Assembly (NCBI GenBank): GCA_039619475.1
Contig: CM077116.1
Coordinates: 198,795,117 to 198,859,116, forward strand
Length of the DNA: 64,000 nt
Reading direction: 5' to 3'
From: Icerya purchasi
Lineage: Eukaryota; Arthropoda; Insecta; Hemiptera; Monophlebidae
Shown: positions 36,130-47,403 of the stretch, piece by piece
How positions within the stretch are numbered: position 1 is the stretch's first letter
How the letters are laid out: each line of letters opens with the position of its first letter
Notes under the pieces: generated by a model
What the model was told of the DNA's origin: nothing
Seen by the model: only the letters and a program-made list of their open reading frames with translations
Database searches by the model: none
Made by a program: the position numbers and the translations under genes

Positions 36130-37413
36130 TTTGTTTAATTTCCGTACCCTCTTCTCTTATTTAATACTTATTATTGTTCCTATATTTCCCTCTTTCTGTA
36201 ACCATTCCTTTATTTTCTTTTTTTTTCACCCCAATTTTTTCCTCCTCTATTATTTCTTTAGGCATTTTATTTAACAACTGCGTTATAATGTATTAGTCTA
36301 TTTTCTCCCCCATCTTTGCTTTAGTTAACGACAGTTTGTACAAATAGTTTTCCCTTAGCCCGTATTCTATTTTTATTCTTTCTTTCAATTCTATTTCCTT
36401 CTCTGTCATTATGTATTCCCATATCTTTATGAATAAATACATTTCCCTAACGCTCAGTACGTCTTCTTTTTGTATTATTTCACTTTCAGTCTCGTATTTG
36501 TGATCCGATATCAATTTCAAGCATTTTATTTACAGTTTACTTATTTTCCCCACGTATGTTTTCCTAGCCATTCCCCAGGCTTGAATTCCATATGTGATTC
36601 TCGATTCCACTAGCGCATGATACACCATTTGTAACGTTTTATTTGTTGCATATTTCTTTAAAATGTATAATGCTGGTAATGTTGCCCTAATTTTCTCTGC
36701 AATGTATTCCGTATGTCCGTCTCACCTTAAGTGTTGGTCCACCATTACCCCCCAAATATTTATATTTGGTCACTACTTCTATCTTCCGGCAATTTATCTT
36801 CTGTCATTCATTACTTTCTTCTCACTCGTGTACACATTCGTTAGAGTGCATTATTAAATTTAGAAAGTATTCATCATACCGATCCCTTTTCATACGTAGT
36901 ACCATTGTTTTAGTTTTTGATACATTAATTCTTAGATTTTTATCATGTGTCCATCTGCTTATTGTGATTAGATCTTTTTGCATTTTCATTTCTGCCTCCT
37001 TGATATCTTTATGCGCTGTAACTATTGCTATATCATCCGTGAACGAGTATATATCGCTATATTTTAATTCCTTGTATAAACCGTTTGTATATATAATAAA
37101 CGGTATTGGCGCTAAGTTACTATCTTGCGGAACTCCCACATTCAACTCCTCTTTTTCACTTCGTACATTTAATATATTTACACATATTTTCCTTTGGTTT
37201 AGGTAGTTTTCGAACCATTTTTTAACACTGTGCGTTATTCCTGTCTCCTCTAATTTATTTATAAGTATTTTATGGTCAATCGTCTCGAATGCTTTAGTTA
37301 AATCTATGAATGTTATCAGTACTTTCTTCCCTTGTTCAAAACTTACCCTAATTTTTTCTGTAAACTCACCGAGCGTTTTCAATGTTGATTTACCTTTTTG
37401 AAACCCGAATTGT
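36130..37413 (-). pseudogene. C4 reverse transcriptase, C-terminal two thirds, degraded
   Basis: The frame begins abruptly with QFGFQKGKST (RT motif 2), followed by FIDLTKAFET, a VGVPQDSNLAP motif and SFTDDIAI. The usual Gly of PQGS is Asp and the usual Ala of ADD is Thr, so catalysis is unlikely. After a stop at 36822 the thumb region continues in shifted frames (a YLG block near 36765, an open 75-codon frame at 36293-36520). Near 36230 it ends with a KEIIEEEKIGV block that matches the C8 C-terminus (HILEEKRIGVWKK). There is no RNase H. Confidence 0.78.
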
Positions 37414-37934
37414 GACTCAACCAATTTAGCAGTTGTAGCCAGTGAAATATTTTTCCATTCGCGTAGCAACACCTCTTTTAGCTCCTTTTTATTAAAAATT
37501 TTATTTTTATGTACTTTTTGATCCAATATTTCCCAAAAGTTTTCTATAAGGTTCATGTCTGGTGACTGTGGGGGAGTTTCAATAACGTTTGGGCAGTTGT
37601 CAAGCAACCAACTGCGAGATAGCCATGATTTATTTTTGGGGTCATTGTCTTCATAAAAACTAAGACGCTTTTCAAGCCCCAAATTGGCGGCGTTTGCTTT
37701 TAAATTATTCTTTAAAACGTTAACATACATTTCGGCATTCATGTTGCCATCGATACCTTCCAAATTCTCCACTCCTGAGGCTGCAAGACACCCCCAAACC
37801 ATCACACTTCCGTTTCCGTGTTTCACTGTAGCGTTTAAATTATGTTTTTCTAATTCCTCTTTTGATTTTCGCCACACTTTTGAACGTTCGTCACCACCAA
37901 AAACATTAAATTTACTTTCATCCGTAAATATCAC
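36822..37934 (-). other. Chimeric open frame: Tc1 transposase core joined to C4 RT
   Basis: This is a 370-codon uninterrupted frame. The first part (about 1-173) is the Tc1 catalytic core: IFTDESKF, a GCLAASG block, EDNDPKN and SPDMNLIENFW. At about 37414 it passes directly into the truncated C4 RT (QFGFQKG) without a stop, because insertion was in sense and in phase. The transposase also has upstream stops, so no native start is evident. I see no sign of selection. It is listed because automated annotation would report it as one protein. Confidence 0.8.
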
Positions 37935-38330
37935 CGATTTCTAATAATTAAAATCACGCTGATTGTTTTCTTTAGCAAAATTTAAACGTTTTTTTCAATT
38001 ACGTTCATTTATGAGAGGTTTTTGTCGAGCAGTACACGAATTGTAACCGTCCTTTTCAATGATTAAACGGATGGTTTGCGGGTGCACTTCCAGTTGAAAG
38101 TGTTGGAGAAACTCCAAAGCTAATTTAGACGCGTAAATTGTAGGATTCTTCTTTATTTCCTTCATTATGAATCGCTCGCCGTATGGTAATTATTTAGGTG
38201 GTCGTCCTTTCTAAGGAATAATATCTAACCTGTTTTCAAGATCGAATCTTCAATAAATATCGTATACTGTACTTTTCTTGACATTCAACAATGTCATGAT
38301 TACACAATAAGTTTTGCCTTTTGTGCGATT
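37414..38330 (-). pseudogene. Tc1-like transposase, N-terminal and catalytic parts with stops
   Basis: Minus-strand translation from about 38330 gives a degenerate helix-turn-helix region with several stops, a GRPPK motif near 38200, and then YGERFIMKEIKKNPT and further Tc1-like sequence. The catalytic domain then opens at 37934 (IFTDESKF, first Asp). The second Asp (NDPKN) and the glutamate of IENFW are present. The distance between the last two is slightly shorter than the family's usual 34 residues. The last codons are displaced to about 31033-30985 by C4. It is inactive. Confidence 0.8.
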
Positions 38331-38345
38331 AAAATTAGTTAATTA

Positions 38346-41300
38346 TCGCACTTCAAAGCTCATTGCTATCTACTACTCACAAATGTGCATTCAATTTAAC
38401 ACGCCAACTGCTGGTCCATCACATGTCTGGAAATATATACATGTATTACTACATTGTAAACACTTTATTTTGCTGATTCATGCTATGTTACTTAACAAGT
38501 TGAAAATTTTGTGTGAATTGTAATATTCTGGTAACCTGATTGTTGCAAATTACATGTTAAAACAGCATAAACGAATAATTTTGTTAATGTATATCAAATT
38601 TATTCTTTATTAATAATTTATAAAAATTTTATTTTTGTGAATTTCATAGTTGGTAAGTACGATTTCATGGAATTAATACATTTAGTTGTTATCAACTTTA
38701 ATAATTTAATTAGTATCATAGTAAATGTCACTACACCTCATTGACTAGTTCAAAAAAATCAGAAGGTGATTTGTTTCTAAATCAATAAAATTTTCTGATA
38801 CAACTGAATACATTCTTATTAATTTATGATTATATTAAAATATTTAACAAGACCAGCTGAATCATAATATTATTGGAAACAATTCATTATATTTTTCCCA
38901 CTGGATCTATCTTATGATTTGACTGCAGTAAATGTGTATAAAATATTTCTTAAAAGGCGGCATGTGCTAATGTACTGTGCATCCTTCCTTCTTGTTTAAT
39001 TTGAAAATCTTCTATTACAATAAAATTTACAGAAGGTAATTAATATACATGCTAGCAGAAAATCTGGTATATTGAAATTTAAATTATTGCAATTAATTAC
39101 TATATAATATTAAATTTTCTGAATTTTGCAGGTATTGGCTTACATAGCTATTCAATTTTTAAACTTATTCAAACATTGAAAGACATTTCCTTATTCAAGA
39201 TTTTTTGTATAATATTTTTAATTAAATGGAAATACTGTATGTCACGTTAGAGTATTACTGATTATAAATATTTAAACTAAGCATTCAAATTAGCCCAGTC
39301 CTGTGTAATATAAGATCATAATATCAGGGATCACAATACACACATGATTCATACATATCTAATCTCCATGCTATTTTCAGTTCTGAACATTTTTAGAAAT
39401 TGAGATCAAATCATCATCATTGGAATTGTATCAAGAGAGCAGTCAAATAATCGGCTCATTACCTTTTACAATTCCTATATTACTCAATTCCTGTTTAATA
39501 CTCCTTCTTCAAAAGTTGTTCAGAGTAAACTGCATTTACATTACTAGTTTTCAATAAAATGCACACAATACATATAATTTCATAGTATTTCTATTTTTTC
39601 GACTAATTTATTTTTTATCATTTGGAATTTAGAGAAAATTGTAACTGTTTCTTTTTTCTTTTTGATTTTTTTTTTTTTTTTATAAATAATCACAGATAGA
39701 TTTATAGGCTGAAACATTCTTTATATGCACTACTAATTTTACTAAACAGTGTTTAATTATACATACATTAATTTTATGAAGAAAAGATATAATTGACTAT
39801 GGATATATTAAATTAATTATGGTTAAAGATTTATTTCATTGTGTAAAACCACCGAGCTCAGTTAATTAAATTGACATGAAAATTTTAATTTCTATATAGT
39901 ATTTTAGAGACATACTTTCATTATGAGTTAATGAATTTTGAGATAATAATTTGATACATCTTAAACTTGCTATTAGGTATTCCTTCATAACTGTTAATAC
40001 TAGGCATTAAATACTTGTTAAAAAATAAATAAAAAAAAATAAAAAAACTGTTAATGAACACAGCTTATTATGTCTTCAAGCATAATTCACTGTGTTCAGA
40101 TTCCTTTCAATTTATTTCTTGTTAGATAATATTATTCTATATAAAAGTAAATTTCACAAAGAATTTTAGGTTATATCAGTTTTTTAAAATTTTTAAGAGA
40201 TATGAAGTTTAAATTACATCTGAATAATAATTATTAACTGGGGAAGCATGTTTGAATCAATAGTGTATTCTTCTGCACTCCCTTCCTGAAACCACAGATA
40301 CAATCAGGTATATATGAAGTACGGGATTTTCATAATTAGACTGACAATAATCAAACAGACATCCTTTATTTCTTCTTCTTCTTCTTCTTCTTTGATTAAC
40401 ATGCCATGTACTGCCGCCTAGGCCAGAGGCACTGATAAGTCAGAAGTTAGATGGTATGGAATTAGTTAGTAATTTTGACGAAAAGGAGGAAATGTTCCAC
40501 TTTGTCGTGATGATCAGATAAGATTTTGGAAAGGTTAGACGACCGGAGAGTTTGTGTTCGGCATGTATTGTAAGTAGGACAGTTGATTCTCAATGTTCAT
40601 TTGATCAGTTTTATCCTGCAATTAATGCAATAGTTCAGCAGTTCAATATGAGCAGTATCTGAGTTTTTACATTGCATTTATACATATTCGGTTAGTATGA
40701 CTCATAAGTGATTAGAACCTATTGTTTATAAGACAGTATTTAGAGAAATTAACATATGATAAGCATTGGGATACAGATGTAAAGTGATATAAATATGAAT
40801 ATGCATCCAATTTGACACCTTAACTGGTGTGTCCATCACAAGTAAACCAATATATTCATGCATTACTACCCCCTAAGCACTTTATATTGCTGCTTCCAGC
40901 TCTAATTTTTAACTATTTTGAAAATTTTTGAAATTTAATAATCTTGTAATTTGATTGTTGCAAAGTACACTATTAATGTATAACAAATTTACTCTTGATT
41001 ATTAATTTATATTATTTTATTTCTATGAAATTGACAGGCAGTAAGTATGATTTCATTGAATTAATATATTTAGCTGTTGGCAACCTTATGTTTTACAATC
41101 ACAAACTACAGCAGTCAACCGCTATATTCCAGCTGATATTATAATGGAATTAATTTCTAAATTTATTAGTATATTATATGCTTAATAAATTTCATTTACA
41201 TAACTTGGCACCTTCTAAATAAATAAAAATATTGAAAGACACATAACAAGGCTCAATTTCATCTCAACAGGATAAAATGAAAACCAAACTACACAATGCC

Positions 41301-42790
41301 TGTTACAGTATTACAATTACAAACGTTTATCCTGCATGTTCAGCAATCAGACCTTTTGTATAACACTTCCACATAACATAAACTCTCGCCATGCATTAGT
41401 ACTATAACCACAATTTCATATCAGATAAATGTTGTGATCATGGTGCAGCTACTTTACATGAAGCATGTAGACTAACGGCCCAAATTCTGCTGCTATATTG
41501 ATTCCTGTTTAATGCTGACTATTAGAAATTTCAGCAGAAATGAACCGGCTTCATAGTATTGTTGATACATTTAAAAAATATTTTCATTGTATTTAACATC
41601 ATTGTATTTCTGTTCATTCAGCAATAATGTTTCCCAGGGACATTTTGTGTGACTACTTATAGATTCGGTATCGATTATATTGTATTTCAAAATGGTAAAT
41701 TCATAAAATTTAATTATAAATTAATTAGTATCCAAGAAAATGTCATTAAACCTCTTTAACTTGATCAAAAAACCAAAAGTGTTTTTTTGGTATACGTCAA
41801 TAAAACTTGTTTATGTGGCTGAATACATTTTTATTAATTCATGATTATCCCTAAATATTTTACTGGACCAGTCGAATCAATTATGTAATTCGAAACAATT
41901 CATTACCTTTTCCCTACTAGAACTGTCTTATCTTATGACTGCAATAAATATGTAAAAAATATTTCATAAACGGTGGCATGTGTGGACATAATTTGAAAAT
42001 CTTCTATTACTATGAAATTTACAGAAGGTAATTATTACAAAGGGAAGTAAAAAATCCAGTATATATTAAATGATATTCTTTCAATTGATTACATACTAAT
42101 ATTAAATTTTTTGCACTTTGCACGTCTTGGCTTACATAGCTATCTAATTTTTAAACGTGTTCGAACATTGAAAGGTAGATATATTATTTATCCAGATTTT
42201 TCTTATAATGGATTCAATTAAATGGAAATACTATATTACACATGGCATTATTACTGATTATAAATATTTAAACAATATGTTCAAATTATCCAAGTATTGT
42301 ATCATATAATATCATAATATTAAGGATTAAATTTACACATTTTTTAAGTATATCCAGTATTCTTGCTATCTTCAATTCTGAATACCTTTAGAAATTTAAA
42401 TCAAATCAATACTGTTAGAATTGAATCAAGAAAGTAGCTAACTCATCATCTCATTCACTTTTATCATTTCAATATTATATGAATTCCTGTCCAATTCTCC
42501 TACTTCAAAATTTCAGTCAGAATAAACTGTACTATGTTACTAGCTTTTCAGTAAAGTGTTTTTTACACATACAAGTTTATAGTACTTCTATTTTTACATC
42601 ATGTATATTTTTTATGATTTTGTATTTAGGGAAAAACGGTATCTGTTGGATCAAATTTTTCACAGCAGATATGTAGCATATAAAAAAATTAATCATATTT
42701 ATATCAGTAGGTTAAAACATTCTATATATATGCCACTAATTTTAATAAACAGCATTTTAATTTAACATATATAAATTATCTGAAGAAAAA
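38346..42790. repeat. Macrosatellite segment, nearly two units
   Basis: Satellite blocks run in order, with a unit start near 41160. Small interruptions are a T-rich tract (about 39651-39680), an A-rich tract near 40025-40055 and a SINE at 40374-40585. The junction at about 38700 and the segment 40944-41551 match 12527 and 13273-13880. No gene is present; short ORFs near 38314 and 42479 are chance. Confidence 0.78.
40374..40585 (-). mobile_element. SINE with (GAA)n tail, reverse orientation
   Basis: About 210 bp interrupts a satellite block whose two halves (ttatttct and ttctcaatgttc) are joined in other monomers. The left edge is a run of ttc triplets, i.e. a GAA-repeat tail on the minus strand, followed by a non-satellite body containing ccgcctaggccagaggcac. 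It has no coding capacity. The TSD is at most a few bases (ttct). Confidence 0.65.
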
Positions 42791-44530
42791 ACAAGTTCAG
42801 TCAAGCATGAGGTTTCATGCGCTGAGGATTCCGTATGTTAAGTTAAAGATAACCATAATTTTTATTTACATAATACTAAATTCAAAACAACAATAATTCC
42901 AAAACAGATATTTTTAGTCCAGTTCTTTTTCACACATCACGCAGTGTCATCATATTGTACTGCAAAAAAAAATAAATTCTAATAAATAAACGCTATTTAG
43001 TCCTAGATTTTTGGAAGGATTAATTCAATAAATATTTAAAAATTTGTAATTGTACTTGTTTGTTTTCCGAACTTATATATAGTTATATTTGAATGCTATT
43101 ACTTAAACCACCCTCCTTGTTTGTCACTATTTATTAGATTACGATTTTTAAATAAAATTTATTTAGATATATACACAAAATTTTAAATAAACCACGCAAA
43201 CATGCCAGAATGAGCATATTTTCAACCTCATTCAAAATTTATAGCTATAATATTCGCGATCCAAACAGGGGGCTACATATTAGTTTTCGCGCTTTTGAAC
43301 TTTTCGGCAAATTCGAAAGTTTGGATAAGAAAACGAAATACGATTTCGTTCCCGACAAATAGCGATCTTTCCAACGATATATCACATGCCCGGTGAAAAA
43401 AAATATTTTTTCCGAAATTTCGAGCTTTCGGTGCCCCGAAGGTCCAGTTTTAAAGTTGAAAATCCGGATGATCCAAACTAGAGAAATATACGGGGATTCG
43501 CATATTTTATATCTTGTTCCAAATGTATAGCTATAATAGTCACCTCGCAAGAGGGGGCACAAATTAGAGCACGCGCTTTTTTGAACTTTTCAGCAGCTTT
43601 GAAAGTTTTGTTAAGAAAATGAAATACGGGTTCGTTCCCGACAATTAGCGATCTTTCTAATGATATATCGCAAGCCCGGGAAAAAATTTTTTTTTTTTGA
43701 AAACTTCAAGCTTTTGGCGCCCTGAGAGTCTAATTTTAAAGCTGGAAATTTCGATGTTCAAAACTAGAGAAATATACGTGGAGCCGCATATTTTAAACCG
43801 TGTTAAAAATTTTTAGCTATAATATTCGCGTCGCTAGGGGGGGAGACACGTCATTTTTTGCGCTTTTTTGAACTTTACGGCAACTTGGAAAGTTTTGTTA
43901 AGGATATGAAGTACGGTTTCCTTCTCGACAGATAGCAATCTTTCCAACGATATATCACATGCTTGGGAAAAAAAAATTTTTTTCCAAAATTTCGAGCTTT
44001 CGGCGCCCCGAAGGTCCAGTTTTAAAGTTGGAAGGCCGGGTGTTCCAAACTAGAGAAATATACGGGGATGCGCGTATTTTTAGCCGAGTTCAAAATTTTT
44101 AACTACAATACTCGCGGCGCTAGGGGGGGGCACGTCATTTTTTGCGGTTTTTTGAACTTTTGGGCAACTTTACATAACTTTTGTAACATAATTTTTTTAT
44201 TTTATGAAAGTACTCCTGCATTGTAGTTTATATTTTGAATTTCAGCGTTATAAGTTTATCTAGTGACGAGTTATGATTTTTTAAGTGATTTTTGAGGTCG
44301 TTTTATGTACCATATTATATATTCTTGACGGTTTTTTGGGTTTTTTGCCGCCCAGGGTAATCGGTCATCTTCAAGTTATAGATCGTTTTAAAGAGAATTT
44401 TAATTGTGATTTATGTTCCAAATTTGAAGTTTATAAGTCAAGCTGTTCGTGAGTTATTGATTTTTATTTGATATTTTTGTCATTTGTGTACCATCTTATT
44501 AGGATTCCGTATGTTATTACGGAATCCTAA
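42791..44530. mobile_element. Palindrome-ended DNA element carrying a 286-bp tandem repeat
   Basis: The satellite is interrupted between the ctgaagaaaaaa block and the gaaatattag block. The left end has AGGATTCCGTA at 42825-42835. The right end has TTAGGATTCCGTA (44499-44511) and its exact complement (44518-44530) around a six-base loop. A second small palindrome (gcatgaggtttcatgc, 42813-42828 region) lies at the left edge. The interior is non-coding. These features suggest a non-autonomous foldback-like or TIR transposon. I cannot assign a superfamily. Confidence 0.55.
43213..44165. repeat. Tandem array, 286-bp unit, about 3.3 copies
   Basis: The (a/t)tagctataa block starts at 43241, 43527, 43813 and (as ttaactacaa) 44099, a constant spacing of 286. 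Each unit carries a gaacttt block, cgttcccgac or a variant, a gatatatc block and actagagaaatatacg. Copies are diverged but nearly without indels. The unit is much less A+T-rich than the surroundings. No ORF is maintained across units. Confidence 0.85.
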
Positions 44531-44575
44531 AAAGGGCTATTGAAATATTAGATTAGTTGTGGTTGTAGGTTTATT

Positions 44576-44894
44576 TCAAGGCCGTGTTCACAGGTTGGAT
44601 TTTGGGGGTTACCCCCCCCCCCCCCCCCCCAATGAGAACTTAAATAGCTTAGGTACTGCACTAATGTTTTATGCAAAAATTTTTGTTAGGAGTATAATCA
44701 ATAACATATGTAATTTTTATTAATGTTTATACAGTAATTCGTTTATTTAAATTATTAATATATAAATTAAAATGATGGAAATTATTAATAGCATGAATAT
44801 TAGTGAAAAATGTATTTTTATTTATAAAATAAATTTGCGAAGAAAATGTTCAACCCCCCCACCCCACCCTTCCAAAATTTCAGGGCACGGGCCT
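44576..44894. mobile_element. hAT-like MITE with 8-bp target duplication
   Basis: The 319-bp insert is flanked by ggtttatt at 44568-44575 and 44895-44902, and satellite is continuous after removal. The ends are imperfectly inverted: GGCCGTGTTC near the left, GGCCCGTGCCC (reverse complement) at the right. An 8-bp duplication and a GGCC-GTG-type terminus fit hAT elements. It contains a C-run of about 19 (44612-44631) and no ORF. Confidence 0.7.
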
Positions 44895-47395
44895 GGTTTA
44901 TTTGTATTGTGAAAAATGACTGGGCTCAGTTAAGTAATACGTCATAAAAATGTTAAGTTCTATTCAGTATATTAGACACATACTTTAATTACCAGTCAAA
45001 GAATCTTGCTATAACAACTTGATTTCCTTCAGTTCAGTTACAGCTTACTATTAGTGAACACAATGCCTTCAAACATAACTCACAGCTTTGGGTTTCCTTT
45101 TAGTTTATTTTTTGTTAAATAGGTTTATTCCATCTAAGAGTAAATTTCATAAAGAATTATATATGTTTGTTAAATTTTCTACAATTTTCCATGACACCTG
45201 AAATTAAAAAACATTTGACTGGTAGCTATTAGCTGAAGAAACTAATCAAAATTGTATTCCTCTGCTCTATTTTCCTAAAACCACAGATATAATCGGGTAT
45301 ATGTAAATCATAATATCTTTATAATTAAATTGACAATAATGAAAATGACATGTTCATTTGATTAGTTTTATCCTGCAATTTGATTGTGAGCAGCATTTGA
45401 GTTGCTGCATTGTTTTTATTTCTATTTGATTAATGTAAGTTGCAAGTGATTGGGAATCACTTGTTTACATGACAGGGTTTGGTCAAATTAACTTATAGTA
45501 GGCATTGGAATATGTATGTAAAGTGCTAAGAATTTGTGGCACCCTACTACTCACAAATATGCGTCCAATGCAACACACTGGCCAGTGTGTCCATCACAAG
45601 TATGACAATATATTCATACATTACTGTTTAGCAAGCACTTTATTTTGCTACTTAAAGCATTAATTTTTAACAAGTTGGGCAATTTTTGAAATGTAATATT
45701 CCTGTGATTTGATTGTTGCAAAACTAAATTTTATTACAGCATAAATAAATCGTTTTTATTAATTGTATAAACAATTTATCTTTGATTACTAATTCAGATA
45801 ATTTTATTTTTATGAAATTCATAGGTAGTAAGTATGATTTCATGAAATTTATACATTTAGCTGTTGGTACCCTTCTGCCTTACAATTGCAAATGCATCAA
45901 TACCAGCTAATGTTATATTGGAATCTATTTTAAAATTTAGTAGTATATTCTGTGCTTAATGAACTTCATTTATGTAACATGGCATCTTCTAGATAAACAC
46001 AAATATTTAAAGCGACATAATAAGTCTTAATTTTGTCTCAGTAAGCCTGAACTTAAACCGAACTTCATGTGCACATTACAGTATTACCATTACAAACATT
46101 TAACCTGCATGTTCAGAGAGCAGACCTTTTATATAATTCATTTGCATAATGGAAATTATCACTTTGCCCTTGCAGCATACCCACAATTTCATATCATATA
46201 TATATATTGTGATCATGGTGCACCTGAACTGCATGACGCCTTCAGACTAACTTTTAAAAATGCTGATGTTATATTGATCTCTGTTTAATATTAGCTGTTA
46301 ACTATTTCAGCAGAAGTGAACGGCGATGCATTCTACAAATGTTTTCGCCGTATTTAACATCATTTTGTTTTTGTTCATTCAGCAAAAGTGTTTTACAGAG
46401 ACATTTAATTAGAGGCACATTTTCTTTGACTACATAAACATTTGATAATTATTCTATTGTATTAGAAAACGTTTAAGAATTAAAATTGAATTATAATTTA
46501 ATTAGTATCCTAGTAAATGCCATTACACCTCATTGAATAGATCAAACTAAATCAGAATTGTGATCGTTTTATAGTTTAATATAATTTGCTGATGCAACTG
46601 AATACATTTTTATTAACCTACGACTATTCCTAAGTATTTGATTAGACCACAAGGAACATAATATTATTTGAAACAATTTATTACACTTTCCTCTCCAGAA
46701 CTCTCTTATCATCTGGTTACAGTAAGTGTATATAAAAATTTTCTTAAAAGGTGGCATGTGTTGGTGTGTTATAAATTCCTTCTCCTTGTTTGATGTGCAA
46801 ATGTTCTATTACAATGAAATTCACACAAGGTAATTATTATACAGGTGGGCAGAAAATCCAGTATATCCAAATCGATATCTTGGCAATTAATTACATCATA
46901 ATATTAAATTTTCTGCACTTTGCTGATCATAGATTAATAGCTATGCTATTTTTAAACTTATTCAATCATTGAGAAATATGTGATTGATCCAGGTTATCTT
47001 ATAATGGCTTTAATTAAACGAAAATACTATATTACACATTGCAGATTTACAATAATATAAATATCAGAACTACATATACAAATTAGCCCATTGCAGTATG
47101 ATGTAATATCATATCTGGAATTAAAATTTTTGCACGATTCATGTATATGTAATATCCGTGATATGCACAATTCTGATCATTTTTGGAAATTGGAGACATA
47201 TCAATATCGTTATAATTGCATCAAAAGAGTATCTGTTATCATCTTATTCACATTTACAATTCCTATATTAGATCAATTCCTGCTTAATACTCCTCAAAAA
47301 TTTTAGTCATAATATACTGCACTTTTGTTACTAGCATATCAATAAAGTGTTATTTTCACATACAAGTTCATAGTATTTCTATTTTTTCAACTTTA
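44895..47395. repeat. Macrosatellite segment
   Basis: About one unit, with the start motif near 45940 and the gattagaccac block near 46645. It ends in a T-rich stretch where R9 begins. Short ORFs (46067, 46569, 46790, 47091) lie within satellite and are not genes. Confidence 0.78.
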
Positions 47396-47403
47396 TTTTT
47401 TTT

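Larger units (their letters stand above)
31034..37413 (-). mobile_element. C4: CR1/Jockey-like LINE, 5'-truncated, inserted in Tc1
   Basis: Poly-T at 31034-31045, with an AATAAA in reverse orientation just inside, marks the 3' end. The 5' truncation point is about 37413. The target gact is repeated at 31031-31034 and 37414-37417. Removing C4 rejoins the Tc1 reading frame from LVES to MPRR. C4 itself is split by I3. Its 3' UTR contained a perfect 12-bp stem (TCGTCAAGAAGC with its complement) that I3 interrupted. Confidence 0.8.
30709..38345 (-). mobile_element. Tc1-like element, 3' part split by nested LINEs, other end truncated
   Basis: The left end begins CAGTGATCAACATTAATA directly after TA, the style of a Tc1 inverted repeat. 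Minus-strand transposase sequence is found in two places: its last codons at about 30985-31033 (SMPRRM...) and the rest at 37414-38330. Between them lies a 6.4-kb LINE insertion. Sequence to the right of the transposase start joins satellite near 38346 without an inverted-repeat copy, so the second terminus is lost, together with some hundreds of bases of satellite. Confidence 0.8.
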
